A stretch of DNA of 62,125 nt from an uncultured Muribaculaceae bacterium (lineage in GTDB: Bacteria; Bacteroidota; Bacteroidia; Bacteroidales; Muribaculaceae), in NCBI GenBank assembly GCA_910584525.1, contig CAJUAT010000009.1, positions 1 to 62,125 on the forward strand. The letters are read 5' to 3'. The first letter of the stretch is position 1; the number at the start of each line of letters is the position of its first letter. Positions 1 to 8,841 of this stretch are shown one piece after another. The notes beneath the pieces were generated by a model. The model had not been told where the DNA came from and ran no database searches. It saw only the letters and a list, made by a program, of their open reading frames with translations. The position numbers were made by a program, and so were the translations under genes.

Positions 1-97
1 AGAGAGGATGGGCATTTCAGCTCACAGCCTTCGCACTTCGTCTTTGAATTCGCGTTAAGTATTGCTTGATGAATCGAATGATTCTTTTCGGAGGCGA
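1..97. other. Left edge, no assignable gene
   Basis: No gene can be called. On the plus strand three frames end within the first 70 bases (stops at 45-47, 56-58 and 67-69), so one of these could be the last residues of a gene truncated by the window edge, but none has a recognisable tail. Confidence 0.3.
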
Positions 98-129
98 TTT
101 GGAAATGTCGCGATTCGGTGTTAAATTTG
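98..129 (+). promoter_or_regulatory. Promoter of rnr
   Basis: TTTG at 98-101 and TAAATTTG at 122-129 are separated by 20 bp, an exact match to the Bacteroidetes primary sigma factor consensus (TTTG, 19-21 bp, TAnnTTTG). The predicted transcript starts near 135, giving rnr an untranslated leader of about 150 nt. Confidence 0.75.
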
Positions 130-288
130 TAGGGTCGGGCGCGTAGTGTATCGAAAACGATAGTTCGCTTCGAGTGTTAAATAAGTATATGACAGGAATC
201 AAAGTCAATGTCATCGGCAACGCCTCCGGGCATACCATATGCAGGCAGGCTGCAGGAAGAATTCCACTAAGAGAGAAAAAGAGAAAAT

Positions 289-2535
289 ATGAAGAAAAAG
301 AATACGAAGGTATCGGAAACGTCCCGAGGACGTGGGGGAGCCGGCAAGCAAGACCTGCCGACACTCATAATGGACTTCCTTCGCCAGCAGAACAAACAGA
401 GTTTCAACTATAAGCAGATAGCCTATGGCATAGGCATCACCGACCCGTCGCGCCGCATGGAGCTGATAAACACCCTCGATACACTCGTGGCGGCCGAGGA
501 CCTTCTCGAAGTAGACCTGGGCAAGTACAAGTATCCTGTCGACCGCAAGTCGGAAGTCATAGGTTATTTTGTGCGACGCAGCAACGGCAAGAATGCGGTG
601 GTTGTCGACGACGAGCAGATTTTCGTGGCGGAGCGCAACTCCATGCACGCGTTGAATGGCGACAAGGTGCGCGTCATGGTGTCGGCGGCACGCCGCGGAC
701 AGGATGCCGAGGCCATCGTGCTGGAAATTATAGAGGCCAAGGACCAGCAGTTTGTGGGCACACTCCGCATCGACGGCAATTATGCCGCGCTTGTCACCGA
801 CTCCAAATTCCTTGCCGCCGACATCGTATTGTCGCGGAAAGGTCTCAAAGGGGGCAAGAATGGCGACAAGGCCGTGGCGCGTATCACGCAATGGCGCGAC
901 GACGAGATGAACCCGCGCGGAGAGATTATCGACATCCTCGGAGCCAAAGGCGACAATACCACCGAGATGCACGCTATCCTGGCAGAGTTCGGTCTCCCTT
1001 ACAAATACCCGGAGGCCGTGGAAAAAGCCGCCGAGAAGATTAGCGACGACATCACCGCCGAAGAGATTGCCAGACGTGAGGACTTCCGCGGCGTGACCAC
1101 CTTCACCATCGACCCGCGCGACGCCAAGGACTTCGACGACGCCTTGTCGATACGGCGCCTCGACAACGGCAACTGGGAGGTCGGCGTGCATATCGCCGAT
1201 GTCACCCACTATGTGCGACCCAACAGCATCATCGACAAGGAGGCACGCAGCCGTGCCACTTCGGTATATCTTGTGGACCGCACCATACCCATGCTCCCCG
1301 AACGACTCTGCAACGGACTCTGCTCCTTGCGCCCCCATGAGGAGAAACTCGCCTTCTCGGCAATCTTCGAGCTTGACGCCGACGCCCGGGTGGTGAACAG
1401 CCGTATCGGCCGGACAGTGATCAATTCCGACCGCCGCTTCACGTATGAGGAGGCGCAGGAAATAATTGAAACCGGCCGTGGAGAATATGCCGAAGAGCTG
1501 GGCGTGCTCAACACCCTTGCCAAGGCGATGCGTCGCCGCCGCTATCAGGAAGGTGCGCTCGAATTCGACAGGGCGGAAGTCAGATTCGAAATTGACGAGA
1601 CCGGAAAGCCTATATCGGTATATTTCAAAGAGTCGAAGGATGCCAACAAGCTTATCGAAGAGTTCATGCTTCTGGCTAACCTCACTGTGGCCGAGCATAT
1701 AGGGAAGGTGGCGAAAGGGAAGAAGGCAAAGACTTTCGTATACCGCATCCATGAGAATCCCGACCCCGACAAGCTGAGCAATCTGGCGCTGATAGCCACA
1801 CGATTCGGCTATAAGCTCGACACCGACGGCAAGCCCCGTGAGGTGAACCAGAGCGTCAACAGGCTGCTGCGCGACGTCAAGGGAAAAGGGGAGGAGAACA
1901 TGCTGTCGATTCTGGCCATACGGTCGATGGCCAAGGCTTGCTACAGCACCGAGAATGTAGGCCACTATGGTCTGAACATGGACTATTATACGCATTTCAC
2001 ATCGCCGATACGCCGCTATCCCGACATGATGGTCCACAGGCTTCTTGCCCGCTATGCCGAGGGAGGGCGTAGCGTCGACAAGGTGAAGCTTGAGGACGAG
2101 TGCCGCCATGACAGCGATATGGAGGTGCTTGCCAGCAATGCCGAGCGGGCCTCGATACGATATAAGCAGGTGGAATATATGAAAGATCGTCTTGGCGAGA
2201 TTTACGACGGCGTGATATCGGGCGTCACGGAATGGGGCTTCTATGTGGAGCTCGACGAATCGATGTGCGAGGGACTGGTTCCGGTGCGCGACCTTGCCGA
2301 CGACTATTATGACCTCGACGACAAGAATTACTGTCTTGTGGGGCGTCGTCATGGCGTTAAATATACTCTTGGCGACCGCGTCAAGGTTCAGGTTGCGCGA
2401 GCCGACCTGGAGCGTAAGCAGCTCGACTTCGCCCTGATTGACGACAAGGGGAATCCCAACAAGCCCTTATGGGAGAAAAAGCCGGGGAAACGGCATGAAG
2501 CCAAAGGCAAAAAGGGGCGTGGAAGGCGTAAATAA
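289..2535 (+). CDS. rnr: Ribonuclease R
   Basis: 3'-5' processive exoribonuclease that degrades structured RNA in the cytoplasm. The 748-residue protein has the family order: an N-terminal winged-helix-like segment (about 25-90), cold-shock RNA-binding domains (about 90-250), the RNB catalytic domain and a C-terminal S1 domain (about 650-730, containing GVISGVTEWGFYVEL). The metal-binding aspartates lie in DPRDAKDFDD, D275 to D284. The tail from about 725 is rich in Lys, Arg and Gly, as is common in RNase R. The start at 289 follows a purine-rich stretch, and the N-terminus is basic. It is transcribed alone from the promoter at 98-129; the next promoter lies 30 bp past its stop. Confidence 0.95.
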   Translation: MKKKNTKVSETSRGRGGAGKQDLPTLIMDFLRQQNKQSFNYKQIAYGIGITDPSRRMELINTLDTLVAAEDLLEVDLGKYKYPVDRKSEVIGYFVRRSNGKNAVVVDDEQIFVAERNSMHALNGDKVRVMVSAARRGQDAEAIVLEIIEAKDQQFVGTLRIDGNYAALVTDSKFLAADIVLSRKGLKGGKNGDKAVARITQWRDDEMNPRGEIIDILGAKGDNTTEMHAILAEFGLPYKYPEAVEKAAEKISDDITAEEIARREDFRGVTTFTIDPRDAKDFDDALSIRRLDNGNWEVGVHIADVTHYVRPNSIIDKEARSRATSVYLVDRTIPMLPERLCNGLCSLRPHEEKLAFSAIFELDADARVVNSRIGRTVINSDRRFTYEEAQEIIETGRGEYAEELGVLNTLAKAMRRRRYQEGALEFDRAEVRFEIDETGKPISVYFKESKDANKLIEEFMLLANLTVAEHIGKVAKGKKAKTFVYRIHENPDPDKLSNLALIATRFGYKLDTDGKPREVNQSVNRLLRDVKGKGEENMLSILAIRSMAKACYSTENVGHYGLNMDYYTHFTSPIRRYPDMMVHRLLARYAEGGRSVDKVKLEDECRHDSDMEVLASNAERASIRYKQVEYMKDRLGEIYDGVISGVTEWGFYVELDESMCEGLVPVRDLADDYYDLDDKNYCLVGRRHGVKYTLGDRVKVQVARADLERKQLDFALIDDKGNPNKPLWEKKPGKRHEAKGKKGRGRRK

Positions 2536-2564
2536 GAAGATTTAAGAATTTTTAGTACCCGAAA

Positions 2565-2597
2565 TTTGGTGGGGAAATGAAAAAGTAGTAATTTTGC
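2565..2597 (+). promoter_or_regulatory. Promoter of SRP RNA / tRNA-Thr
   Basis: TTTG at 2565-2568 and TAATTTTG at 2590-2597 are separated by 21 bp. The expected start, 4-6 bases downstream, coincides with the first paired base of the SRP RNA at 2602, which supports both calls. Confidence 0.8.
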
Positions 2598-2601
2598 ATC
2601 G

Positions 2602-2697
2602 GGTGAGTCCTGGACGACCAGCTCCCCGTGAATCCCCCAGGTCTTGACCGAAGCAAGGGTAACGGGTTGTAGCGGTGCGATGCAGGCAGCTCGCCCA
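2602..2697 (+). ncRNA. ffs: Signal recognition particle RNA, small bacterial type (4.5S)
   Basis: RNA scaffold of the SRP that binds Ffh and targets membrane proteins. The ends pair: GGGTGAG at 2602-2608 with CTCGCCC at 2691-2697. The apical domain is clear: CAGGTC on the 5' side and GAAGCAA on the 3' side match the conserved asymmetric and symmetric loops of helix 8. The apical loop between them is TTGACC, so the usual GGAA tetraloop is replaced by a UGAC (URRC-type) loop. The RNA is about 96 nt. It starts at its own promoter and runs into tRNA-Thr three bases later, so the two are probably processed from one precursor. Confidence 0.88.
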
Positions 2698-2700
2698 CTC

Positions 2701-2774
2701 GCCTCTTTAGCTCAGTTGGCCAGAGCACGTGATTTGTAATCTCGGGGTCGTTGGTTCGAATCCGACAAGAGGCT
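2701..2774 (+). tRNA. tRNA-Thr (anticodon TGT)
   Basis: A 74-nt cloverleaf. Acceptor arms GCCTCTT (2701-2707) and AAGAGGC (2767-2773) pair perfectly and are followed by discriminator T2774. The D-arm reads GCTC...GAGC and the T-arm GTTGG-TTCGAAT-CCGAC. The anticodon loop TTTGTAA gives anticodon TGT, which reads ACA threonine codons. The anticodon stem has one T-T mismatch in its middle. CCA is not encoded. It shares promoter and terminator with the SRP RNA. Confidence 0.96.
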
Positions 2775-2776
2775 CT

Positions 2777-2819
2777 AAAGCGAGACAGCTCCCTTAAAGC
2801 TGCCTCGCTTTCGTTTTTT
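2777..2819 (+). terminator. Rho-independent terminator after tRNA-Thr
   Basis: A 14-bp stem with one A-C mismatch (2777-2790 with 2798-2811) and loop CCCTTAA is followed by a T run at 2814-2819. It ends the SRP RNA / tRNA transcript. Confidence 0.85.
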
Positions 2820-2831
2820 AATCACAATATT

Positions 2832-3170
2832 ATGTTTGTACACAACACCACATTCATGGTAGTACCGGCTATGCGCGGAGCTCTTGCGGAGTTGCTGGCC
2901 GAGGAATGGCGGCGTCATCGGCAGTCGGTGCCGGCGTCGGGTATGCGTCTCTCGGAATTGGTGAGCGCCGGCGATTCTACCGCTGACGCCGATGCCGCTT
3001 GTGTGGCTTTCCAGGTGGATTTCCCTGACATGTGGGGTGTCGAAGCATGGGTCAACGGCCCGTGGAACAGGATTGTAGAGGCTTTCTACAAGCGGTTCGG
3101 CAATGAAGCCATGACTTTCAGCTCCGTTTTCAGGGTGCTCGATAACTGGCAGTCGGTCCCCGTGCAGTAG
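2832..3170 (+). CDS. DUF4286 family protein
   Basis: A 112-residue cytoplasmic protein of the DUF4286 family, found in Bacteroidetes and of unknown function. The family signature is an N-terminal beta strand leading into a W-rich helix (EEWRRH near residue 28) and a closing strand. The start at 2832 is chosen because upstream in-frame starts lie inside the tRNA and its terminator. It is 20 bp upstream of ruvC on the same strand and probably shares its transcript. Family assignment rests on recalled similarity and gene neighbourhood, not on a diagnostic motif. Confidence 0.7.
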   Translation: MFVHNTTFMVVPAMRGALAELLAEEWRRHRQSVPASGMRLSELVSAGDSTADADAACVAFQVDFPDMWGVEAWVNGPWNRIVEAFYKRFGNEAMTFSSVFRVLDNWQSVPVQ

Positions 3171-3190
3171 TATACCCGTTCGGAATATAT

Positions 3191-3799
3191 ATGATGGAGG
3201 CGCAGAATCTTAAAAAATTTGACAAGATAATAATGGGCATCGACCCGGGCACGCGGGTTATGGGCTACGGCGTGTTGGGAGTTGTGGGCAACAAGCCGGA
3301 GGTTGTGGTGCTGGGGGTCATAAAGCTCGACAAGCTGGAGAGTCATTATCTGCGGCTTCACCGCATTTATGAGCGGGTTGGCGGACTTGCCGCGCAGTAT
3401 CTTCCTGACGAGGTGGCTTTGGAGGCGCCCTTCTTCGGCAAGAATGTGCAGTCGATGCTGAAGCTTGGACGTGCGCAGGGCGTGGCCATGGCCGCATGTC
3501 TGGCAAGAGACATACCTATCGCAGAATATGCGCCGCGGCTCATAAAGATGGCGGTCACCGGCAACGGCGAAGCCAGCAAGGAGCAGGTTGCCAACATGCT
3601 GAAGCATCTCCTGGGAATGAAATCCTCGGAGATGCCCTCGCTGCTGGATGCCACCGACGCCCTTGCCGTGGCCCTGACCCATTTCTACGAGAGCCGCAAA
3701 CCCTCCCTCCAGAAGGGTCCCAAATCGTGGGCCGACTTCCTCGCCAAAAACCCCGACAAAATAGCCAGACGTCGCGGCCTCGACCCCGACCCTGGATAA
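3191..3799 (+). CDS. ruvC: Crossover junction endodeoxyribonuclease RuvC
   Basis: Holliday-junction resolvase acting with RuvAB in homologous recombination. The 202-residue protein carries the RNase H-fold catalytic tetrad: D18 in IMGIDPGTRVMGYG, E78 in ALEAPF, and D153 and D156 in LLDATDAL. The start at 3191 (MM) gives a 12-residue lead before the first strand, longer than in E. coli; an internal Met at residue 15 would be too close to the core. The gene stops two bases before the convergent porin stop, so the two 3' ends abut with no room for separate terminators. Confidence 0.95.
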   Translation: MMEAQNLKKFDKIIMGIDPGTRVMGYGVLGVVGNKPEVVVLGVIKLDKLESHYLRLHRIYERVGGLAAQYLPDEVALEAPFFGKNVQSMLKLGRAQGVAMAACLARDIPIAEYAPRLIKMAVTGNGEASKEQVANMLKHLLGMKSSEMPSLLDATDALAVALTHFYESRKPSLQKGPKSWADFLAKNPDKIARRRGLDPDPG

Positions 3800-3801
3800 G
3801 G

Positions 3802-5157
3802 TCAGAATTTGAACTGTATACGGGCCTGTATTATGTTGACGTGCCGGTTGGGGGTGTAGGCGCTGGAGCGCGTGTCGGCATAGTGCCATGCGAGTCGGCA
3901 AAGCATGTACTTGTTGATGTAATAGTTCAGGGTAACACTGTAGTCGTTGAAGATGCCGCCGTTGATGCCGGCCTTGTTGGCATTGGTGTAGTTGTATCCG
4001 AGCACGAGTTCGAGAGTCTTCGGTTTGGGAAGCGCGAGGCCGGCGTCGCCATGTGAATAGCTGTATTTGGAGTCGCCGAGAATCAAGGTGCGGAATAGTC
4101 CGTAGACTCCCTGTGCCTGATATGCCGGATTGCTGTTCTTGCGGGCGATGTTCATGAAGTAATACTGGCTTTCGAGGGCAAAGCGGTCATAGCTGAGAAG
4201 CAGCTCGGGAGTGAGCTTGAAGACGCTGCGGGCATCGTCCACGGTGACGCCTATGGCCTTTACCTTGGCCACACGTGTGGGGTAGTTGGCCGAATAGGTG
4301 AAGGAGCTCGTTGTCTGCTTAACGCCGTCAACCTCCACATCTTTTTTGAATGCCGACTGAATCCAGGGGCTCACACCCACCTGGACCACGGCACCCTCGC
4401 GGGCCAGCGGACGCCATACAAAGCGGCCGAGGGCACCGAAGCTGGTATGGCCGGTGGTAGCGGTGTTGTCGCCGCCAAGACCTGTGCCCGTGATGCCGCT
4501 GACTCCCATGAAGAACTTCGGAAGGTCGAGCACGAACTGAATACCAAGGTTGCGGCCCGTGGCGGCGAAGAAGTCATCGGATGTGGGGGCTTCGCCGCTC
4601 GGCTTGAAGGAGCTTGACGTTGCCGCGTTCAATCCATACTGATGCACGAAATAACCGCCGCGAAGCAGATTGTTGGTGCCCTTGAAGGTGTACTGGATAA
4701 AGATATCCTTCATCGAGAGCTTGCCGTAACCGAAGCCGATGTCGAGTTTGGCGGTCCACTGACCATAGGAGGCCTTGCCGCCGATACGTATGTCGGGCAC
4801 GGCCACTCCCGGCGCGAAGCCATCCTTGCCCGGCGCATAATAAGCGGCGTCAAGAAGAATACGACCCGCGGGCGAAAACTTGAACTTGGGCTTGCCGTCA
4901 TCGTTGCCGCTGCCTCCGGTCATTTCACCCGACAGAAACCGGTCGATATCATTGAGAATCCTGGCTCCCTTCGACTGTTTGCGTACGGCGGTATCGTCGT
5001 TGCCGGTTGCATCGGTATCAGTTGTCACAGCCGACTCGGCGGCTACCGATGTTTCAGTGGTTACGGCTTCTCCGGCAGCCTCTTCCTCAGACACAGTCTC
5101 GGCGTACAGGGTGGCGCTCATGGCCAGCAGTGATACGGTTATGAATAGTTTCTTCAT
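3802..5157 (-). CDS. Outer-membrane porin-like beta-barrel
   Basis: A 451-residue protein with a Sec signal peptide (MKKLFITVSLLAMSATLYA) followed by an acidic, Thr/Val-rich linker of about 50 residues and then alternating amphipathic strands ending in RIQFKF, with a terminal aromatic residue typical of outer-membrane barrels. The layout resembles phosphate-selective porin (OprO/OprP) type proteins, but substrate specificity cannot be read from the sequence. The start at 5157 is set by the signal peptide; longer in-frame extensions upstream make no sense. It is divergent from the acid phosphatase at 5391 across 233 bp, in which no consensus promoter was identified. Confidence 0.65.
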   Translation of the reverse strand: MKKLFITVSLLAMSATLYAETVSEEEAAGEAVTTETSVAAESAVTTDTDATGNDDTAVRKQSKGARILNDIDRFLSGEMTGGSGNDDGKPKFKFSPAGRILLDAAYYAPGKDGFAPGVAVPDIRIGGKASYGQWTAKLDIGFGYGKLSMKDIFIQYTFKGTNNLLRGGYFVHQYGLNAATSSSFKPSGEAPTSDDFFAATGRNLGIQFVLDLPKFFMGVSGITGTGLGGDNTATTGHTSFGALGRFVWRPLAREGAVVQVGVSPWIQSAFKKDVEVDGVKQTTSSFTYSANYPTRVAKVKAIGVTVDDARSVFKLTPELLLSYDRFALESQYYFMNIARKNSNPAYQAQGVYGLFRTLILGDSKYSYSHGDAGLALPKPKTLELVLGYNYTNANKAGINGGIFNDYSVTLNYYINKYMLCRLAWHYADTRSSAYTPNRHVNIIQARIQFKF

Positions 5158-5390
5158 AGTATTTTGTTGTATTGACGTTTTTAGCATTTCAAACAATGTT
5201 AACAAAGATTGGTTTATTGCAGGGTATATGTTTAAAAACATTAAATTTTTATTAAAGATTGAGTGAGCAATGTGGCCCGAGCTGTGTTATACTCTTAGGC
5301 AACGGGTAAGATTCCGACTCCTGTGGAATGATAATGCAGGGGTCGTGGATTTTGCGAAAATATCACAAATACAACAAATACCTATATGCT

Positions 5391-6686
5391 ATGAAGAACT
5401 TTACAAAGGCGGTGATGGTGGCCGTGATGATGAGCTGCCTGCCGGGAGCATACGCGCAGAAGCAGCGCAGTCCTGAATTTCAGAACAAGTACAAGCTGAA
5501 AGAGGCTGTAGTGTTGAGTCGTCATAACATACGTTCGCCGTTGAGCGATTCGAAGAGCGACCTTGGCAGGATGACGAGCGGCGAATGGACCAAGTGGACG
5601 GCACCCAAGAGCGAGCTTACCCTTCGTGGCGGGGCTCTGGAGACCATGATGGGACAGTATTTCCGCAAATGGGCGGAGAATGCCGGGCTCTTCCCCGAGA
5701 ATTACACGCCCACGGCCGACGACCTCAATGTGATAGCCAATTCCATGCAGCGCTGCATTGCCACGGCACGCTATTTCACTTCCGGCTTCATGCCCACGGG
5801 CGATGTTGTGGTGAACCACCGCTATCTTCTCTCCAAGATGGATCCCCTCTTCAATCCGCAGCTCACCAAAGTGAGTCCGGCGTTCCGCGAGGCTGCCCTG
5901 AAAGAGGTAAATGCCCTCGGCGGCAAGAAAGGACTGCGTGGCGTCAACGAGCAGCTGGCCCCCGACTACAACTTCATGATGGAAGTGCTCGACGTGAAGA
6001 ACTCGCCGATGGGCCAGAGCAACGACCCCAAGCTGCAGGGACTCACGAATTATGACACCGAGATAGTTCTGGAGCCATTCCAGGAGCCACATTTCAAGTC
6101 GGGGTCGGCATTGAAAGAGCTCAACAGCGCCAGCGACGCCTTCATCCTGCAGTATTATGAGGAGCCCGACAGCGTCAAGGCAGCCTTCGGCAAGAAGCTG
6201 AGCCGCAAGGACTGGGAACGCCTTGCTCATGTCAAGGATGTATATCAGGATGTGCTGTTCACGACCCCGATGATAGCCGCCAATGTGGCACGTCCCCTGG
6301 TGCAATATATGTACGACGAGCTCCGCTCGCCCGACCGTAAGTTCACATTCCTTGTAGGCCACGACAGCAACCTGTCGAGTGTGGCCACGGCTCTCGGCGT
6401 CGAAGAGTATGAGCTCCCCAACGCAATAGAGAAGAAGACGCCTATCGGCAGCAAAATCGTGGTGGAGAAGTTCATCGGTGCCGACGGTCAGGAATATGGC
6501 GACATAAACATCGTATACCAGAATGTCGACCAGTTGCGCAACATGACGCTTCTCGACCTCGACAACCCGCCGGAGATATACCCTCTGAGCATCAAGGGGC
6601 TTGAACGCAACGCCGACGGCCTGTATAAGATGGCCGACCTTATGGCCCGCTTCGAGAATGCCCTGCGGGCATACGACGCGCTCTAA
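5391..6686 (+). CDS. Secreted histidine acid phosphatase
   Basis: Branch-2 histidine phosphatase (AppA/Agp-like), 431 residues, with a signal peptide of about 22 residues ending in AYA. The catalytic loop reads R44-H45-N46-I47-R48-S-P, where H45 is the phosphohistidine nucleophile; Asn replaces the usual Gly of RHGxRxP. The proton-donor pair is H324-D325 in VGHDSNLSS. The expected site is the periplasm, releasing Pi from sugar phosphates, phytate or nucleotides. The start at 5391 is chosen because it begins the signal peptide. The divergent porin and downstream deoC suggest a role in phosphate or nucleotide scavenging, which is inference. Confidence 0.85.
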   Translation: MKNFTKAVMVAVMMSCLPGAYAQKQRSPEFQNKYKLKEAVVLSRHNIRSPLSDSKSDLGRMTSGEWTKWTAPKSELTLRGGALETMMGQYFRKWAENAGLFPENYTPTADDLNVIANSMQRCIATARYFTSGFMPTGDVVVNHRYLLSKMDPLFNPQLTKVSPAFREAALKEVNALGGKKGLRGVNEQLAPDYNFMMEVLDVKNSPMGQSNDPKLQGLTNYDTEIVLEPFQEPHFKSGSALKELNSASDAFILQYYEEPDSVKAAFGKKLSRKDWERLAHVKDVYQDVLFTTPMIAANVARPLVQYMYDELRSPDRKFTFLVGHDSNLSSVATALGVEEYELPNAIEKKTPIGSKIVVEKFIGADGQEYGDINIVYQNVDQLRNMTLLDLDNPPEIYPLSIKGLERNADGLYKMADLMARFENALRAYDAL

Positions 6687-6728
6687 GCCTTCAGCTTCCT
6701 CGGCATTAAGCTCAGATATGAATATTTT

Positions 6729-6760
6729 TTTGATTATCTGAAGAATTATTGATATATTTG
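6729..6760 (+). promoter_or_regulatory. Promoter of the deoC / receptor operon
   Basis: TTTG at 6729-6732 and TATATTTG at 6753-6760 are separated by exactly 20 bp. Transcription should start near 6766, leaving a leader of about 100 nt before deoC. Confidence 0.8.
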
Positions 6761-6783
6761 CAGACTAATGTCTGACGTCATCA

Positions 6784-6817
6784 GGTCGGGCCTCCCGTTA
6801 TGGAATGCCCGGCCTTT
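6784..6817 (+). promoter_or_regulatory. Hairpin in the deoC leader
   Basis: GGTCGGGC (6784-6791) pairs with GCCCGGCC (6807-6814), including one G-U pair, and is followed by TTT. It lies between the promoter and deoC, so it may be an attenuator-like or mRNA-stabilising element. The T run is short for a full terminator. Confidence 0.45.
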
Positions 6818-6863
6818 ATAGGCAGATAAATAATACCAAAGAAACACTTGTAATCCAGAAGTT

Positions 6864-7742
6864 ATGGACAGATACGAACAGGCTATAAAATCGAGCAATG
6901 TCGTGGAAGACGACGCAGTTGTGGCATCGGAAGTGGCCAAAATCATAGAGAAGGCATCGCAGTATGCCTCGCCCGAAGTATATAAATTCCTATTCAATTC
7001 CATTGACCTCACCACGCTGAGCTCGGAAGACTCGGAGCGCAGTGTGGCCAAGTTCACCAACCGTGTCAATGACTTTGACGCCGACTATCCACAATATGGA
7101 CATGTGGCGGCCATATGCGTTTATTCCAATTTCGCGGAAGTTGTCAAGGACCATCTTGACGTAGAGGGAGTAGACGTGTGTGTTGTTGCCGGGTGTTTCC
7201 CGTCGAGCCAGACGTTCACGGCGGTAAAGGTGGCCGATGTGGCGTTGGCCGTTGAGGCCGGTGCTCAGGAGGTCGACGTGGTGCTCCCGTTAGGGATGTT
7301 CCGCGACGGCAATTATGAAGAGCTGTGCGACGAGCTCATAGAGCTGCGTCATACGGCACGCAACGCGCGGCTGAAGGTGATTCTCGAGACGGGGTGTCTC
7401 AAGACAGCCGCCGCCATAAAGGCCGCCTCAATACTCGCCATGTACTGCGAGGCAGATTTCATCAAGACCTCCACAGGCAAGATATACCCCGGTGCCAGCC
7501 ATGAGGCATGCTATGTGATGTGCCAATGCATCAAGGAATATTACGAGCGCACCGGACGCAAGGTGGGCTTCAAGGCTGCCGGCGGTGTCCGCTCCACTGA
7601 AGATGCCCTCGCCTATTACGCCATAGTCCGCGAAGTGCTCGGCGAAGAATGGCTCAATACCGACCTCTTCCGTATCGGCGCGTCAAGCTTGGCAAATGCC
7701 GTGCTCACCTCGCTCGAAGGCTCCGAAATAAAATATTTCTGA
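6864..7742 (+). CDS. deoC: Deoxyribose-phosphate aldolase
   Basis: Class I aldolase cleaving 2-deoxyribose-5-phosphate to glyceraldehyde-3-phosphate and acetaldehyde, the final step of deoxynucleoside catabolism in the cytoplasm. It has 292 residues. The Schiff-base lysine is K201 in FIKTSTGK, and the second active-site lysine is K237 in FKAAGGVR. EVDVVLPLG carries the conserved acidic residue. It is the first gene after a strong promoter and leads by 37 bp into a secreted nuclease-fold gene, a TonB-dependent receptor and lipoproteins. This links deoxyribose breakdown with an outer-membrane uptake system. Confidence 0.95.
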   Translation: MDRYEQAIKSSNVVEDDAVVASEVAKIIEKASQYASPEVYKFLFNSIDLTTLSSEDSERSVAKFTNRVNDFDADYPQYGHVAAICVYSNFAEVVKDHLDVEGVDVCVVAGCFPSSQTFTAVKVADVALAVEAGAQEVDVVLPLGMFRDGNYEELCDELIELRHTARNARLKVILETGCLKTAAAIKAASILAMYCEADFIKTSTGKIYPGASHEACYVMCQCIKEYYERTGRKVGFKAAGGVRSTEDALAYYAIVREVLGEEWLNTDLFRIGASSLANAVLTSLEGSEIKYF

Positions 7743-7779
7743 CAATAAGGAACGCGCTTTAAGCTCTAAGACAGATACC

Positions 7780-8832
7780 ATGAGAAGGATACATATAGCG
7801 TTGACGCTGGCGGTGTTGCTGCTGGGTGCGGCCATGGCCGGCGCGCAGAAAAGGGCCGCCGTCTACGGCGTGGCTTTCTATAACCTCGAGAACCTCTTCG
7901 ACACCATCAACAACAACGGCAAGTACGACCTCGAGTTCAGTCCCTCCGGCTCTTATCGCTGGGACGGCAAGAAATACTGGCAGAAGATACGCAACATCGG
8001 CTACAGCATCTCGCAGATGACCACGCGCACCACTCCCAACGGACCAGCCATAATAGGCGTGAGCGAAATCGAGAACAAGACGGTGCTCGACGACCTCGTG
8101 AAGGATTCGCAGATAGCGGGCCGCGACTATCGCGTGATACATCACGACAGCCCCGACCGCCGCGGCGTGGATGTAGGACTCCTGTACAACCCCAAGTTCT
8201 TCCGCCCCCTGACGGTCACCAACCATACGCTGGTAGTGGATTCGCTGCCATATTTCAAGACCCGCGACCAGATGTGCGTGATGGGTCTTCTGGGCAACAG
8301 CAAGGTGGGCTACAGCCGCATCGCGGTAATCGTGAATCACTGGCCGTCGCGCCGCGGCGGCGAGAAACAGAGCAGCTGGCTCCGCGAGGCAGCCGCAAAA
8401 CTCACCCGCCAAATCACCGACTCCCTATACAAAGTTGACCCCAATATGGGTGTGATCGTGATGGGCGACCTCAACGACGACCCATACAACAAGTCGGTGG
8501 CCGAAGTGCTCGGAGCTGTCAAAGATGCCGGCAAGACTCTCCCCGGCGGATTCTTCAACCCCTTCTGGGAAAAACTCGACAAAGGTATCGGCTCATACAT
8601 CTATCGCGGCTCATGGGACCTCTTCGACCAGATTATCGTCAACAAGAACATCGTCGACGGTGCCTGCGGCGTCAAGTTCCATAACGCCGAAGTCCTCAAC
8701 AAGCCTTTCCTCATCCAGCAGGAAGGCCAGTACAAAGGTTACCCCAAGCGCACCTTCTCATCAGGCGCCTGGAACAACGGTTATTCCGACCACCTCCCCA
8801 CAGAAATATTTCTAATCCACGAAATTCAATAA
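7780..8832 (+). CDS. Secreted endonuclease/exonuclease/phosphatase (EEP) family protein
   Basis: A 350-residue DNase I-like fold protein with a signal peptide (about 22 residues, ending GAQ). Conserved EEP features are present in order: FYNLENLFD near residue 33 (Asn), SEIEN (metal-binding Glu), a HHDSPDRRG segment, GDLND (Asp/Asn pair) and the terminal SDHLP (catalytic Asp-His). These are the phosphodiesterase active-site residues, so cleavage of DNA, RNA or another phosphodiester outside the cytoplasm is expected; the substrate is not readable. It lies 37 bp after deoC and 9 bp before the receptor gene, so cotranscription is likely. Confidence 0.88.
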   Translation: MRRIHIALTLAVLLLGAAMAGAQKRAAVYGVAFYNLENLFDTINNNGKYDLEFSPSGSYRWDGKKYWQKIRNIGYSISQMTTRTTPNGPAIIGVSEIENKTVLDDLVKDSQIAGRDYRVIHHDSPDRRGVDVGLLYNPKFFRPLTVTNHTLVVDSLPYFKTRDQMCVMGLLGNSKVGYSRIAVIVNHWPSRRGGEKQSSWLREAAAKLTRQITDSLYKVDPNMGVIVMGDLNDDPYNKSVAEVLGAVKDAGKTLPGGFFNPFWEKLDKGIGSYIYRGSWDLFDQIIVNKNIVDGACGVKFHNAEVLNKPFLIQQEGQYKGYPKRTFSSGAWNNGYSDHLPTEIFLIHEIQ

Positions 8833-8841
8833 AAAACAATA

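Noticed and set aside
211..2352. A 713-codon open frame on the minus strand opposite RNase R
   Set aside because: It mirrors the GC-rich codons of rnr, has no domain and no start context, and rnr is fully convincing.
2751..2831. An upstream extension of the DUF4286 gene
   Set aside because: It would begin inside the tRNA and cross the terminator; ATG 2832 is the natural start.
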